A DNA stretch of 64,000 nucleotides. Origin: a candidate division KSB3 bacterium (GTDB taxonomy: Bacteria > Moduliflexota > Moduliflexia > Moduliflexales > Moduliflexaceae). Location of the stretch: NCBI GenBank assembly GCA_002748425.1, contig PDSJ01000022.1, positions 1 through 64,000 on the forward strand, written 5' to 3'. The translations under genes were made by a program, and so were the position numbers. Under the pieces are notes generated by a model. It did no database searches. It was given only the letters and a program-made list of their open reading frames with translations, and had not been told where the DNA came from. This document shows positions 28,982 through 38,245 of the stretch, one piece after another. Numbering within the stretch: position 1 is the first letter of the stretch; each line of letters begins with the position of its first letter.

Positions 28982-30463
28982 ATGAACATGCCACGTCATT
29001 CTCAGGACAATCTGAGTCAGAAAGTGCTCGAAGACAAATTGAAAACGCATATCCAGCGCGAATTTTCGCTTGGCGAGAAAGTCATCTCTCTCCTGAAGCA
29101 GAAAAATGAGCTGGAAAAACGCCTGCAGGAGCAGCAGCAGGCACAGCGTCGCCTGGAAGACGAGTTGCAGGCTCTGGGACACAGTAAGAAACACGTCGAA
29201 GAACAATATCGTGACGCGAAAAAAGTCCTCGAGGATCGCCAAAGTCGTCTGAGAAGCCGTTCCAGAATTATCGTCGAAGATGAGGGGCAGTCTCGTGAAA
29301 ATCTCGAACAGTTACGGCGCACCATTCAGGCTTTGCAGCAGGAACTGAAAACAGTCGATGCCAGGAAGGGTGAAGAAAAAACGGCTCTGGTGCAAAGGCT
29401 GCGGAACTTACGTCAGCGGGAGAAACGTCAGCAGGAAGAGCTGAGGAAAATTGTTCAGCAGCGCGATATGGTTGGACGGCGTTTGTATTCGGTCGTAAAA
29501 AAATATAAACAGCTCTCAACGGCCTACCATAAAGAGAAAAAGCTGCATGAGGATTACCTGGAGCTGGTGCATAAAGATCAAATCAATCGTGAAGCACAAA
29601 TTGAACTCCTGCGTGACGAAACGCGATTGAATGAAGAACGCCTGCTCAAAGAAGTCGAAACGTTGAAGCAGGCCAATACTGAACTTGAAGCAAAAGTGTC
29701 ACAGCTGGAACAGGAATCCCCGAACAGAGCCTGGGCGCTCGATGACGATTTTTTACACGTTATTGAGAAACAAAATCAGTATATCGAGGAGTTGAAAGAT
29801 AAGGCCCATCAGCGCTCGACCTTGCTGCGTACGGAAAATGAAAATCTCCGGGGAGAGATCGAAACGATGTCCACTTCGCAGCAAAAAGCCAAGTGGGAAA
29901 ATCAGATGCTGGAGTCCTCCCTGAAAGATCTTCAGACGGATTTGGCGGAATATATTCAGTTAAAACATAAAGTTGAAGATGTACAAAAAGAAAGGGAAGA
30001 CTTTGAGATGTTGTTCCAGCGCCGCTTGCGGTTTTTTAAAAACCGGCACAGCGAAACTGTTGGTGAACGCAAACAGCCTGCTGCAGAACCGCAAGCCCCA
30101 CAGCAAGAGCTTGCCGCCAAGGTCATGGAACAGAAGCTGGAACATGGCCGCAGAACTCCGACGCCCTTTTTCCAGCGGATCGTTCCGATGATGAAAAGCC
30201 GTATCCCCGGCCGGCTGAATATCTTGAAACCAAGACTGCTTCTTGTCTTTTTCGTGCTGATTATTATTCTGTTGACAGTACAAGTCTTCCGGATGATTCC
30301 CTGGCGCTACTTTTATCTCGTCACTCTGACAGAACGGCTTGAACCTGGAGACTTGGGCACCAGCCCGGAATTTGTCGTTGATGGACGAGGCTACAGGGAA
30401 AGACTGTCCCCCTTCACGGCATTTCATCCTGCCGGACTGTCTGCTTCGGCACAGAGCTCTTAA
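28982..30463 (+). CDS. Coiled-coil protein with C-terminal membrane anchor
   Basis: 493 residues. Residues ~10-375 are nearly continuous coiled coil (LKQKNELEKRLQEQQQAQ and similar). A basic linker leads to one strongly hydrophobic helix at about 417-437 (PRLLLVFFVLIIILLTVQVF) and a ~55-residue tail. With the coiled coil in the cytoplasm, the tail would be periplasmic, as in a tail-anchored tether. It starts 15 bases after TPR protein 2 with AGGAACAGG upstream, so it belongs to the same operon and may tether the two TPR proteins to the membrane. No named family recognised. Confidence 0.82.
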   Translation: MNMPRHSQDNLSQKVLEDKLKTHIQREFSLGEKVISLLKQKNELEKRLQEQQQAQRRLEDELQALGHSKKHVEEQYRDAKKVLEDRQSRLRSRSRIIVEDEGQSRENLEQLRRTIQALQQELKTVDARKGEEKTALVQRLRNLRQREKRQQEELRKIVQQRDMVGRRLYSVVKKYKQLSTAYHKEKKLHEDYLELVHKDQINREAQIELLRDETRLNEERLLKEVETLKQANTELEAKVSQLEQESPNRAWALDDDFLHVIEKQNQYIEELKDKAHQRSTLLRTENENLRGEIETMSTSQQKAKWENQMLESSLKDLQTDLAEYIQLKHKVEDVQKEREDFEMLFQRRLRFFKNRHSETVGERKQPAAEPQAPQQELAAKVMEQKLEHGRRTPTPFFQRIVPMMKSRIPGRLNILKPRLLLVFFVLIIILLTVQVFRMIPWRYFYLVTLTERLEPGDLGTSPEFVVDGRGYRERLSPFTAFHPAGLSASAQSS

Positions 30464-30675
30464 CCGCTTCCGACGCTCCTGTCAAAGACTGTCGCTGCCC
30501 AGGAGCGCACTGCAAAAGCTGCCCGGCGACATGGGCAGTTCTCTACCGTTCGAAACGCACTGCCAAGTGCCCGAAGCTAAGCCGAATCCTGCGTTGTCCA
30601 TCCCCATGAGGAACATTGATTTTTGTGTCAGCAATTCATCGTTGCGGTGTTTCTCATGCTTCTTGTAACGAAATG

Positions 30676-30704
30676 TTGACAAGGAGAAGCTGCTGCAAGA
30701 TAAT
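30676..30704 (+). promoter_or_regulatory. Promoter of the PAS histidine kinase gene
   Basis: TTGACA (30676-30681), a 17-base spacer and GATAAT (30699-30704): a near-consensus sigma70 promoter 46 bases before the start codon. The kinase can thus be expressed apart from the coiled-coil genes. The rest of 30464-30703 holds only a weak 6-bp hairpin. Confidence 0.65.
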
Positions 30705-30750
30705 ACGCTTAGAGTGAATCGTCAACACCTTATGTTACAAGGAGGGAGCT

Positions 30751-32007
30751 ATGAATGATGAAAGTAAAAGCCGGGAGCACCTCCTGCAGGAAGTCCAGGA
30801 TTTACGCCGCAAGCTAAGGGGACTGGAGGAGCAAAATCTTCAGTATCGTCAGATGGAACACAGCTTGTCTGAGATGGGAACGCTCGTCTATCGCCTGAAG
30901 AAAGCGATCGAAACGACAGGGGTGGGGATCACGATTACCGATCCTGATGGAACGATTATTTACACAAATCCCGCTGACGCCTTAATGCATGGCTATACTG
31001 TCGATGAACTCCTGGGATCGCCTTCAAATATTTTTACAACACCGGAATATCGTGAGGCGCCTAAGGCGCGTGTGGAACGCCATGAAACATTTGAGAACTG
31101 GGAACGGGAACGGTGGAACATGCATAAGGATGGTACGTTATTTCCCGTAAAACTTAACTCAAGCCCGATTTATGATAGTGACAGATACTATCTCGGCGAC
31201 GTCACGGTCTGTGAGGATATTAGCGAGCAGAAGCGTTCAGAAGAGGAATTGGAGACATACCGTGGACATCTGGAAGAACTTGTCGAAGCACGAACTGCTG
31301 TCCTCAGAGAGTCGATAGAAGCGTCTCAAAAGTTGACCGTCACACTTCAACAGGAAATCGCTGAACGGAAGCGGGCTGAGGAATATATCACATCTTCGCT
31401 GCAGGAAAAAGAAGTCTTGCTCAAAGAGATTCACCATCGCGTGAAAAATAATCTTCAAGTCATTATCAGCCTGCTCAGTCTCCAGGCAAGTCGAGTCGAA
31501 AACAGTGCTTTTCGGACGATATTCAGGGAAAGCGAACGCCGGGTGCAGGCGATGGCTTTGATTCATGAAAAATTGTATCAGAGCGATACGCTCAGTCAGA
31601 TCGACTTTAGTGAGTATATCACAACACTTACGCAGGAGCTGTATACTCTTTATCACGCATCGAGCGGCAAAGTTCGACTGAAAACTCATGTGGATGACGT
31701 GAATTTACCTCTTAATGCAGCGATTCCCTGTGGACTTATCATCAATGAACTTGTTTCGAATGCTCTAAAGTATGCCTTCCCCTCCAGAAACGGCATCATT
31801 ACTGTGACGATGGCCAGTCAGGACAATGGGGAGTATGAGCTGGTTATCAGTGATGACGGTGTTGGTCTGCCGCCTGGATTCAGATTGGAAAACGCCGCGA
31901 CATTAGGCTTGCAACTGGTCAAAGGTCTGTCAGAGGACCAGTTGAAGGGAAGCCTCTCCGTAGAGCCTTCACCCGGAACAACGTGGACCATCCGTTTTCC
32001 GGCATGA
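30751..32007 (+). CDS. PAS-domain sensor histidine kinase (HisKA_2 type)
   Basis: A 418-residue soluble kinase. A short N-terminal coiled coil precedes one PAS domain (about 50-165; GVGITITDPDGTIIYTNPA). A second coiled coil leads to the HisKA_2 dimerisation segment with the phospho-acceptor His in LLKEIHHRVKNNLQVIISLL (about 226). The ATPase domain has N-box NELVSNALKYAF, DDGVGLPPG and a short TLGLQLVKG G-box. No transmembrane segment, so the signal is cytoplasmic. AAGGAGGGAGCT precedes the ATG. No normal response regulator gene adjoins; the nearest receiver, at 22890, cannot accept phosphate. Confidence 0.92.
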   Translation: MNDESKSREHLLQEVQDLRRKLRGLEEQNLQYRQMEHSLSEMGTLVYRLKKAIETTGVGITITDPDGTIIYTNPADALMHGYTVDELLGSPSNIFTTPEYREAPKARVERHETFENWERERWNMHKDGTLFPVKLNSSPIYDSDRYYLGDVTVCEDISEQKRSEEELETYRGHLEELVEARTAVLRESIEASQKLTVTLQQEIAERKRAEEYITSSLQEKEVLLKEIHHRVKNNLQVIISLLSLQASRVENSAFRTIFRESERRVQAMALIHEKLYQSDTLSQIDFSEYITTLTQELYTLYHASSGKVRLKTHVDDVNLPLNAAIPCGLIINELVSNALKYAFPSRNGIITVTMASQDNGEYELVISDDGVGLPPGFRLENAATLGLQLVKGLSEDQLKGSLSVEPSPGTTWTIRFPA

Positions 32008-32221
32008 GATCGCAAAAGGCCGCGTGGACATCGTGCGATTGTACGGGCTCGCGTGATCCAGGAGATCGCGCGCGAGCTTCAATTGCCTTCATTGACCGAA
32101 AGCCATCAGCCGACTGCGACCCTCTTATCTCTTCAAGGCGAGGTGTTGGTCTTGATTCACATTCTGCCCGCGTTTGAAGCGGAAGACGGGCAGGAAGCGG
32201 AGACGCTCCGGGCAACAAGCC

Positions 32222-33622
32222 TCATCCCAGCGTTTTTTCTGCCAGGCCTCTGGCAAAGCTTTGGATGAGAGTGCCAGCCCCCTCCCCGATAACATCTTTG
32301 ATTTTATGAGCTGCCTCACTTAGTTGAGAGCTCTCTTCTTTTGTGAACATGCCGTCCAGTTCCTGGGCGCAGAGCCACTTATCGAAGTCGGAGCTGTCCC
32401 GCTCCCGGACAAGCGATTTCAGCCTGTCGACCCACCACCAGAGAAAGGACTCCTGAGTTAACTTCCAGGATGACGCACCGGTTTTTACGATCGTGCCGGT
32501 ATCTCGTAAAATACGCAGTTCGGCGTTATAATCAGAAAGATTTCCGATCAGTCGTTTCCAATGGAAGTAGTGCTCTCCGACAATGCCGTTAATTTGGGCT
32601 AACGCCAGAAACGTGAGCACTTTCTGTTCTGCTCTTGACCAGGTATTCCAGGTGTCGCTGAAATGCGATCGTGTTTGGCGATACATCTCGTCCCCTGCTA
32701 ATTCATATCGATCCCTGCCCTTTTTTCCTTGAAGATGAAGTTCCCACAGGATACTCGCCGCCGTTTGCAGCAAGAAAGGATGCAGTCCGGAGGTCTTGGC
32801 GATAAAGGCTCGATCCAGACTGCCAAAGCGCCGTTTGGCCTGGTTGATGACGGCATTGGCGTATACTTCAGGAAGAGGTCCGAGGCGAAGTTCGGTAAAA
32901 ACATTAAAATAGGGGGAACCGTGAGGATTAATCTTCTGCGTTTCCTGATTGAGAAGTTCCAGAGAGTGACGCGAAGCCAGTACCATAGCGAAACCGCTGC
33001 ACCGGGAACATAATGAACGTAAACTTCCATAAAATTCGGTTTTATTCAGGACCGGGTGGGTCAACAAGGCGTCGAATTCATCGAGCAACAGGACAAACTG
33101 TCGGCCTTCCCGTCCGATGACCTGGAACAGCTGCTCCAGCGTAAAGGTGCCGAAATGATTATGTTTGGCCGTGTCATAGGCCTCAATAATGGCAGAAGAC
33201 TCAATGGCTTTTGGAATCCCGCCGTGTTGAAGAATGAATTTTTCTTCCTGGACCAGCTCGGAAACCGTCTTTTGTATGGACTGTTTCGGGGCAGAGCTGG
33301 CTGTGTCCGAGGAGACAAAGAGCGCATTCAAAGGGCGCAGAGCCTGCTCCCAAAATGCAGTTTGGTCGAAGCTGTGGCCCAGCATTTGCGAATCAATATA
33401 GGAAAACACGCAGTGATCCAGCGTGTTGCCGGAAATCTTGCGACGTGCCGAGATGTCCTGCACATAATTAAGAAATGACGTTTTTCCGCTGTGTGGCTGT
33501 CCGATCAGAGCCGCTGACTGCCCGGTTGCCAGACGCCCGACCAGTCGGCGCAATTCGCCGTCCCGATTATAAAATTCTTTTGGCCGTAATGCCCGGCCAT
33601 GGACAAAAGGACAAATTTCCAT
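32222..33622 (-). CDS. STAND/AAA-like ATPase
   Basis: 466 residues. An N-terminal P-loop ATPase with NRDGELRRLV, Walker A GQPHSGKTSF (about 41-50) and Walker B QFVLLLDEFDALL, followed by a sensor-like helical region and a winged-helix-like part (WSRAEQKVLTFLALAQ). The last ~60 residues form a small domain of unknown type (WLCAQELDGMFTKEES to the end). STAND proteins are signalling or defence switches; this one has no obvious effector domain. It lies 72 bases downstream of a second STAND gene on the same strand, with weak start signals, so co-transcription is likely. Confidence 0.8.
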   Translation of the reverse strand: MEICPFVHGRALRPKEFYNRDGELRRLVGRLATGQSAALIGQPHSGKTSFLNYVQDISARRKISGNTLDHCVFSYIDSQMLGHSFDQTAFWEQALRPLNALFVSSDTASSAPKQSIQKTVSELVQEEKFILQHGGIPKAIESSAIIEAYDTAKHNHFGTFTLEQLFQVIGREGRQFVLLLDEFDALLTHPVLNKTEFYGSLRSLCSRCSGFAMVLASRHSLELLNQETQKINPHGSPYFNVFTELRLGPLPEVYANAVINQAKRRFGSLDRAFIAKTSGLHPFLLQTAASILWELHLQGKKGRDRYELAGDEMYRQTRSHFSDTWNTWSRAEQKVLTFLALAQINGIVGEHYFHWKRLIGNLSDYNAELRILRDTGTIVKTGASSWKLTQESFLWWWVDRLKSLVRERDSSDFDKWLCAQELDGMFTKEESSQLSEAAHKIKDVIGEGAGTLIQSFARGLAEKTLG

Positions 33623-33694
33623 ATCCGTGGTTGCATGAAGTGTTCGTGCCCCGGCATGTGAGAGACTGTATGACCGAACACTCCAGGACTCCTT

Positions 33695-34870
33695 TCACTG
33701 TTCCTGAAAATGACAGAGCTGTTCAGAAGGCAGCTCAAAGCGATCTGATTCGTTTTTAACGCGCGTCAGTGTTTTTTCTGATTTGACCCATAAACGAAAC
33801 AGGGGGATCGCAAAACACAAGCCCTCGTTTGCCTGGCACAAAATATCCCAGCGCAGCAGATTTTCGGGCGCCAGCTCAATTTCCCTCATCATGAGGACGA
33901 TCTTATGCTCTGTGAGAATGTCCCTGAGCATTTCCCGCGTCACGTATTCGTCCGAGACCGAGGCGATGGCCGCGGTCACAAGACGTTCAGCGCTTGAGAA
34001 ACTATTCCAGAGCCATTGAAACTGATTGTCGCTGCGCTCTAAGGCGAGTTTAAGGGCTTCTTTGACATCATCAACACCCACCGGTGGTGGTCGAAGGGGC
34101 TCGGCACGGCTCTGGCAGATGTCCCAGACCTCGCAGCACAGAAGCTGCGTGAAAAAAGGATGCCCACGAGTCCAGTACCAGACGAGCTTGCTCGCATCCT
34201 CTGTCCAGGCCAGACTGCCATCCAGCTCCGACTGTCGGACGATCGTCAGGCTTTCCTCCTGCGTCAGCAGTGAAATCCGGCGAGCAGGGAACGACTTGAA
34301 CAACGCGAGAAGATCAGGGGAAAGATCCGCTGGGTGCCGCCCCAGCACAAACACACATTGCAGGGCATTCGTCTTATTGAACCAGTCTCGGATAGAGCGA
34401 AGCACCAAGTAATACGTTGAGCTGCTTCCGTGGCTTTTCAGCATGTCGAATTCATCAAACAGGACGACGAGCCCCCTGCGTTTGCCGAAGCTGAGAATGA
34501 CTGGCACGAAAATGTCACGAAAAAAATGCCCTTGCGGATCGAAGCGCCTTTTCTGGGGGAGCCTGCTATGTGTCTGTAAAGCGATTTTTTGTGCGATCCC
34601 ATATAACATGCTTTCCACTGAAATGTTTGCGTAGACATATTCCTGCACATCGACATACACTGGGAGGTATTCGTGTCTCCTCAGCAAGTTGTGTTCCAGG
34701 TGCAGTAAGACCGAGGTTTTGCCGATGCGGCGTTGTCCATAGAGCACTATCGCGTGTGTGGAGGGATGCTCTAATACTCGTTCGATATCACGCACAAGTC
34801 TCTTGCGCCCGATCAGTTTTTCATCACTGACGACCGGGTTTCCAGCGATATATGGGTTTGGTGTAAACAT
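33695..34870 (-). CDS. STAND/AAA-like ATPase, homologue of the 47-kb ATPase
   Basis: About 391 residues. It opens with NPYIAGNPV and has Walker A LYGQRRIGKTSV, Walker B LVVLFDEFDML and VFVLGRHPADLS. It aligns over its whole length with the N-terminal ~400 residues of the protein at 47246 (NPYVAGNPV, LFGQRRIGKTSV, VFVLGRRPEELS) but stops where that one goes on into TPRs. It is therefore the bare ATPase with no visible effector. Two start ATGs lie six bases apart; AAAGG spacing favours 34870. Its upstream region shares an 18-bp motif with its homologue's. Confidence 0.83.
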   Translation of the reverse strand: MFTPNPYIAGNPVVSDEKLIGRKRLVRDIERVLEHPSTHAIVLYGQRRIGKTSVLLHLEHNLLRRHEYLPVYVDVQEYVYANISVESMLYGIAQKIALQTHSRLPQKRRFDPQGHFFRDIFVPVILSFGKRRGLVVLFDEFDMLKSHGSSSTYYLVLRSIRDWFNKTNALQCVFVLGRHPADLSPDLLALFKSFPARRISLLTQEESLTIVRQSELDGSLAWTEDASKLVWYWTRGHPFFTQLLCCEVWDICQSRAEPLRPPPVGVDDVKEALKLALERSDNQFQWLWNSFSSAERLVTAAIASVSDEYVTREMLRDILTEHKIVLMMREIELAPENLLRWDILCQANEGLCFAIPLFRLWVKSEKTLTRVKNESDRFELPSEQLCHFQEQ

Positions 34871-34900
34871 AAACATCCTTTAATAATTTTTGATTTAGCA

Positions 34901-34918
34901 TATTAACATACGTTAGTA
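34901..34918 (-). promoter_or_regulatory. TACTAAC-N4-GTTAATA motif at a STAND promoter
   Basis: An inverted-repeat-like element (TAAC-GTAT-GTTA core) just downstream of a TTGACG (34929-34924) and overlapping TAATAT (34905-34900), 31 bases before the start codon. The same TACTAAC-N4-GTTAATA sequence lies before the homologous ATPase gene at 47143-47160. Confidence 0.5.
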
Positions 34919-35124
34919 TATTACGTCAAGATTTTTTGCAAGAAAGTCAAGAATTCACTATGAGAGGGCAGGAAATGAGAATCATCCTTGACAGGAGGGG
35001 GCATACTATTAAAAGAGGTTAACAAGAGAGGAATTTGATGTTCGCGTCGAAAGACATGTTTCCGATCACGCCCCCAGCGTGATCGTCTTGAATGGCGCTG
35101 TATCAAGGAAAGAGACATACAGCT

Positions 35125-36318
35125 ATGAGCATAAAACTGGCGGTGGTTATTCAACGCTATGGCGCTGATATGACCGGCGGATCAGAATCGCATTGCATGG
35201 CAATGGTCGGACGACTAGCGCGTTTTGCGGAAGTGGAAGTCATTACGACCTGCGCCAAAGATTATGTGAGCTGGCGCAATGACTATCCGGAAGGGACTGA
35301 GCTGGTGAATGGTATCACTGTCCGCCGTTTTGCAACCGACCGGGAACGCAGGCCCCGTCGCTTCGATCGTTTTTCAGAGCGATTATACACCCAGCCTCAC
35401 AGCTACTTTGATGAGACCGAATGGATGGTGCGTCAGGGGCCTTATGCCCCTGGCGTATTTCGGTATATCAAGGAACATGGTGAGGATTATGATGCCTTTC
35501 TGTTCTATACCTATATCTATCCCACCAGCTTTTTCGGAATGCAATATGTTCCGCAGAAAGCGATTTTTATCCCGACAACGCACGACGAGCCCCCGGTGTA
35601 TTTTGATATTTTCCGGATGCTTTTTCATCTCCCGCAAGCCTTTCTCTATCTCACCATAGAAGAGAAAGAGCTGGTTCACCGGATCTTCGGGAACCGCTGC
35701 ATCCCTTATGAAGTGCTCGGCACTGGTGTTGATCTTCATCCGGATCCGCAGGGCGCGGTCTTTCGGGAACAATTTGGTCTCACAGGGGATTTTGTCCTGT
35801 ATGCCGGACGCATCGACGAGGGGAAAGGCTGCGGACAGATGATCGAATTTTTCACCCGCTATAAGGCTGCTCACGCACGGACTCTGACACTGGTGCTGAT
35901 GGGAAATACGGTGATGCATGTTCCCGAACGTCCTGATGTGAGAAATTTGGGATTTGTCTCTGAAGAGGAGAAGCTCAACGGCATGGATGCTGCCTCAATT
36001 CTCCTGATGCCGTCGCAAATGGAAAGTCTGTCGATCGTGACGCTGGAGGCCTGGAGCGTTGGGACTCCGGTGCTTGCCAACGGGAACTGCGCGGTCCTGC
36101 GAGGGCATTGCCGCAGGAGCTGCGGCGGACTGTATTATTCGACTTATGAGGAATTCGAAGCTTGCCTTGATCTTCTGCTCGAACAACGCGAGCTTGCCCT
36201 TGCGCTCGGACGGCAGGGGAAAGAGTATATCGAGCGGAATTATCAATGGGATATCATCGATCGCAAGCTGATGAAAATCGTGGGCCTGGTAACTGGAAAA
36301 GAGGCGCACGCCGGATAA
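35125..36318 (+). CDS. Glycosyltransferase family 4
   Basis: A 397-residue GT-B glycosyltransferase of the GT4 (glycosyltransferase group 1) type, transferring a sugar from a nucleotide donor. The N-terminal half opens KLAVVIQRYGADMTGGSE. The C-terminal Rossmann half has LYAGRIDEGKGCGQMI, LVLMGN and the donor-site motif LLMPSQMESLSIVTLEAWSVG with its E-x7-E pattern. No membrane segment. ATG 35125 opens the conserved strand. It is flanked by a divergent STAND gene and a convergent gene, so no glycan cluster is visible. Confidence 0.9.
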   Translation: MSIKLAVVIQRYGADMTGGSESHCMAMVGRLARFAEVEVITTCAKDYVSWRNDYPEGTELVNGITVRRFATDRERRPRRFDRFSERLYTQPHSYFDETEWMVRQGPYAPGVFRYIKEHGEDYDAFLFYTYIYPTSFFGMQYVPQKAIFIPTTHDEPPVYFDIFRMLFHLPQAFLYLTIEEKELVHRIFGNRCIPYEVLGTGVDLHPDPQGAVFREQFGLTGDFVLYAGRIDEGKGCGQMIEFFTRYKAAHARTLTLVLMGNTVMHVPERPDVRNLGFVSEEEKLNGMDAASILLMPSQMESLSIVTLEAWSVGTPVLANGNCAVLRGHCRRSCGGLYYSTYEEFEACLDLLLEQRELALALGRQGKEYIERNYQWDIIDRKLMKIVGLVTGKEAHAG

Positions 36319-36364
36319 TGGACCCGCCCCTTTTTTTCGTGAACCGCTGAGAAACACAATCCTG

Positions 36365-37390
36365 TCAAGCCCGGTAGAGCAGCTCGATTTGATGCTTATC
36401 AGTTCGAATCTCTTTGATCGTGACCGAGAGTTTTTGCCCCACGGCAAAGCTGGTCATAAAATGATCGGGTAAATTTGATTTGTGGATCAATCCTGTCAAT
36501 TCCAAGTCTGCTAAATTTATAAACAGGCCGAGAAAATGAATATGGCCTATTGTCCCTTGCAGCACGTCTCCTTCCTTGTGTTTCGCAATGAATCGTGCCC
36601 AATGAGCCATAGACACGGGAGTGGGCTGTTCAAGGCCCTCTTTTCGGTTTTTTCGCTGATCCCGAATGTAAATGATTTTTGAATGGCTTTCAGAAACCCG
36701 GCGCTTATCGATCTCGAAAAGTTGTATTGCGCTGACAAGCTCACTGAGCTTGGTATAGCCATAGTTTCGAGGATCGAATTCGGGAGCCTGCTTGGCGATA
36801 CTGGCTCCAACTGAACTTAACAGTGCCCAGCCACTTTCGTCGGACGTTGCATTCACGGCTCGCCTCAGAATATTCACAAGCTTTGCATCACCCTTCAAGT
36901 CATTCGTGTTTCGCGCCTGGTCGGGCGAGGATTCGTATCCCTCTGAGCGCAAGACCTCGGTATAAATAAATTTATCGCAGGCCGAGACAAAGGCCTGGGG
37001 TGTTTTTTTCTCCCCAAAGCCGTAGACCGACAGCCCTTCTTCCCGAATTCTCGAGGCTAATCGAGTGAAGTCACTGTCGCTCGAAACCAGACAAAAGCCG
37101 TTAAAGCGTTGTGTATACAGTAAATCCATCGCATCAATGATCATCGCGCTGTCTGTCGCATTTTTGCCGACCGTATATCGAAACTGCTGAATCGGCTGAA
37201 TTGAGTATTCAAGGACAATAGATTTCCATCCTGATAAATGCGATGTGGTCCAGTCGCCATATATGCGTTTGACGCTTGCAATGCCGAATTTGGCAATCTC
37301 TGCCATAAGTGCTTCTGTCACAGAGGGCTGTGCATTTTCTGCGTCAATCAGCACAGCAAGCATGGATTGGTAGTCTTTTTCATTCTCCAC
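36365..37390 (-). CDS. NYN-LOTUS-S1 RNA-processing protein
   Basis: A 341-residue three-domain protein. Residues ~10-145 are a NYN (PIN-fold) nuclease-type domain with its acidic residues in VLIDAENAQPS, TDSAMIIDAMDLLY and LVSSDSDFTRLA (LabA/DUF88 type). About 170-245 match an OST-HTH/LOTUS domain (LVNILRRAV, GSxG-like turn, DPRNYGYTKLSELV). About 270-341 form an S1/CSD-like RNA-binding barrel (GDVLQGTIGHIHFLGLFINL). An RNA-binding nuclease or RNA-regulatory role follows from the domains. It lies 28 bases after a small zinc-ribbon gene on the same strand. Confidence 0.85.
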   Translation of the reverse strand: MENEKDYQSMLAVLIDAENAQPSVTEALMAEIAKFGIASVKRIYGDWTTSHLSGWKSIVLEYSIQPIQQFRYTVGKNATDSAMIIDAMDLLYTQRFNGFCLVSSDSDFTRLASRIREEGLSVYGFGEKKTPQAFVSACDKFIYTEVLRSEGYESSPDQARNTNDLKGDAKLVNILRRAVNATSDESGWALLSSVGASIAKQAPEFDPRNYGYTKLSELVSAIQLFEIDKRRVSESHSKIIYIRDQRKNRKEGLEQPTPVSMAHWARFIAKHKEGDVLQGTIGHIHFLGLFINLADLELTGLIHKSNLPDHFMTSFAVGQKLSVTIKEIRTDKHQIELLYRA

Positions 37391-37418
37391 AGTAGAGATC
37401 TCCTATGCTGGAAGGGAT

Positions 37419-37658
37419 TTATGAAACGATTTCGATCGGTACGCGTTCTTTGACCCGTTTTTCACCGAGGGCCATGCCGCAGTAAACGCAAAGGTATTCG
37501 TAAAGGTCGCCGTCCGGCAAGACCAGCAACAGACGTTCCCGTACCGGGGACGCCTGCCGGCATCTGGGACAGAAGAGCTGGGTGGCGCTGAAATCTTTAT
37601 ACTGCTGTCCACCTCCCTGTGGTGCAGAATTATCGCGTTGATACGGGTTCATAGTCAT
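37419..37658 (-). CDS. Small zinc-ribbon protein
   Basis: 79 residues with two CxxC knuckles (FCPRCRQ and LCVYCGM) 28 residues apart, a classical zinc-ribbon arrangement; the first ~22 residues are polar and probably disordered. No catalytic motif. The frame is open to 37742, but ATG 37658 has GGCGGA upstream and gives the compact protein. It precedes the NYN-LOTUS-S1 gene, probably in one operon, so a nucleic-acid role is plausible. Confidence 0.6.
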   Translation of the reverse strand: MTMNPYQRDNSAPQGGGQQYKDFSATQLFCPRCRQASPVRERLLLVLPDGDLYEYLCVYCGMALGEKRVKERVPIEIVS

Positions 37659-38245
37659 GTTGTTCCGCCGTCCGGAGTACACAGAGAAAAAGATATGAAC
37701 AGACGTATTCTGTGGGCTTTTTCCAATGCTCAGCACACGCATGCCTTTCTGAGAACTCTGTGTGCTCTGCGGCGAATTTTTCCGACGTGCTTCTCAAAGC
37801 ATTCATGAGCTTACTTATGATCCTGAGAGCGCCGCTTCGCTTTCCTGACGGCTGTGCTTTCATCAAGCCGGCGAAGCTTTGTGAGAGACGGATCACGTGT
37901 GCTGCACAAAGATATGATGTACTAGAAAAATACTCTTATCGCGGCGGGCGCTTTCTGTCAAGAGGGAATGTGGACCAGAGTCAGGATACACCTTCAGATT
38001 CGGCATGCAGCCTTCCTCGACTGTGCTCAGTTCTCGAATTTTTGTGACGCAGCACAGCTTTATGCGCTCGAGCTCAGCGCGTCGAAAACTCTTTGAGCAG
38101 TTTGTCTGCGATATTTTGCTTCCTGACAGGTCGAGAGAATTTTTTTGAAAATATATTGACATTTCGATCCTCATGAGCGCAATCTGTATATATTCTGTTT
38201 GTTGAACATGTGTTCGATATGTGCAACTACGTGATACAAGATCTT
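37659..38245. other. Intergenic region upstream of the hybrid kinase
   Basis: About 590 bases without a supported gene. Near its right end lie TTGACA (38156-38161), a TATATATT stretch (38187-38194) and the palindrome at 38202-38217. Spacing between the hexamers is too long for a standard promoter. Confidence 0.5.
38202..38217. promoter_or_regulatory. TTGAACA-TG-TGTTCGA palindrome before the hybrid kinase
   Basis: A near-perfect 7-2-7 palindrome just after an A+T-rich -10-like region. Its 13-base core (38203-38215) is identical to the core of the ArsR/SmtB operator at 15099-15111, but the long flanking arms seen there are absent. Confidence 0.4.

Noticed and set aside
32053..32268. 71-codon plus-strand open frame after the PAS kinase
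   Set aside because: GTG start without Shine-Dalgarno, overlaps the convergent ATPase gene and shows no family features.
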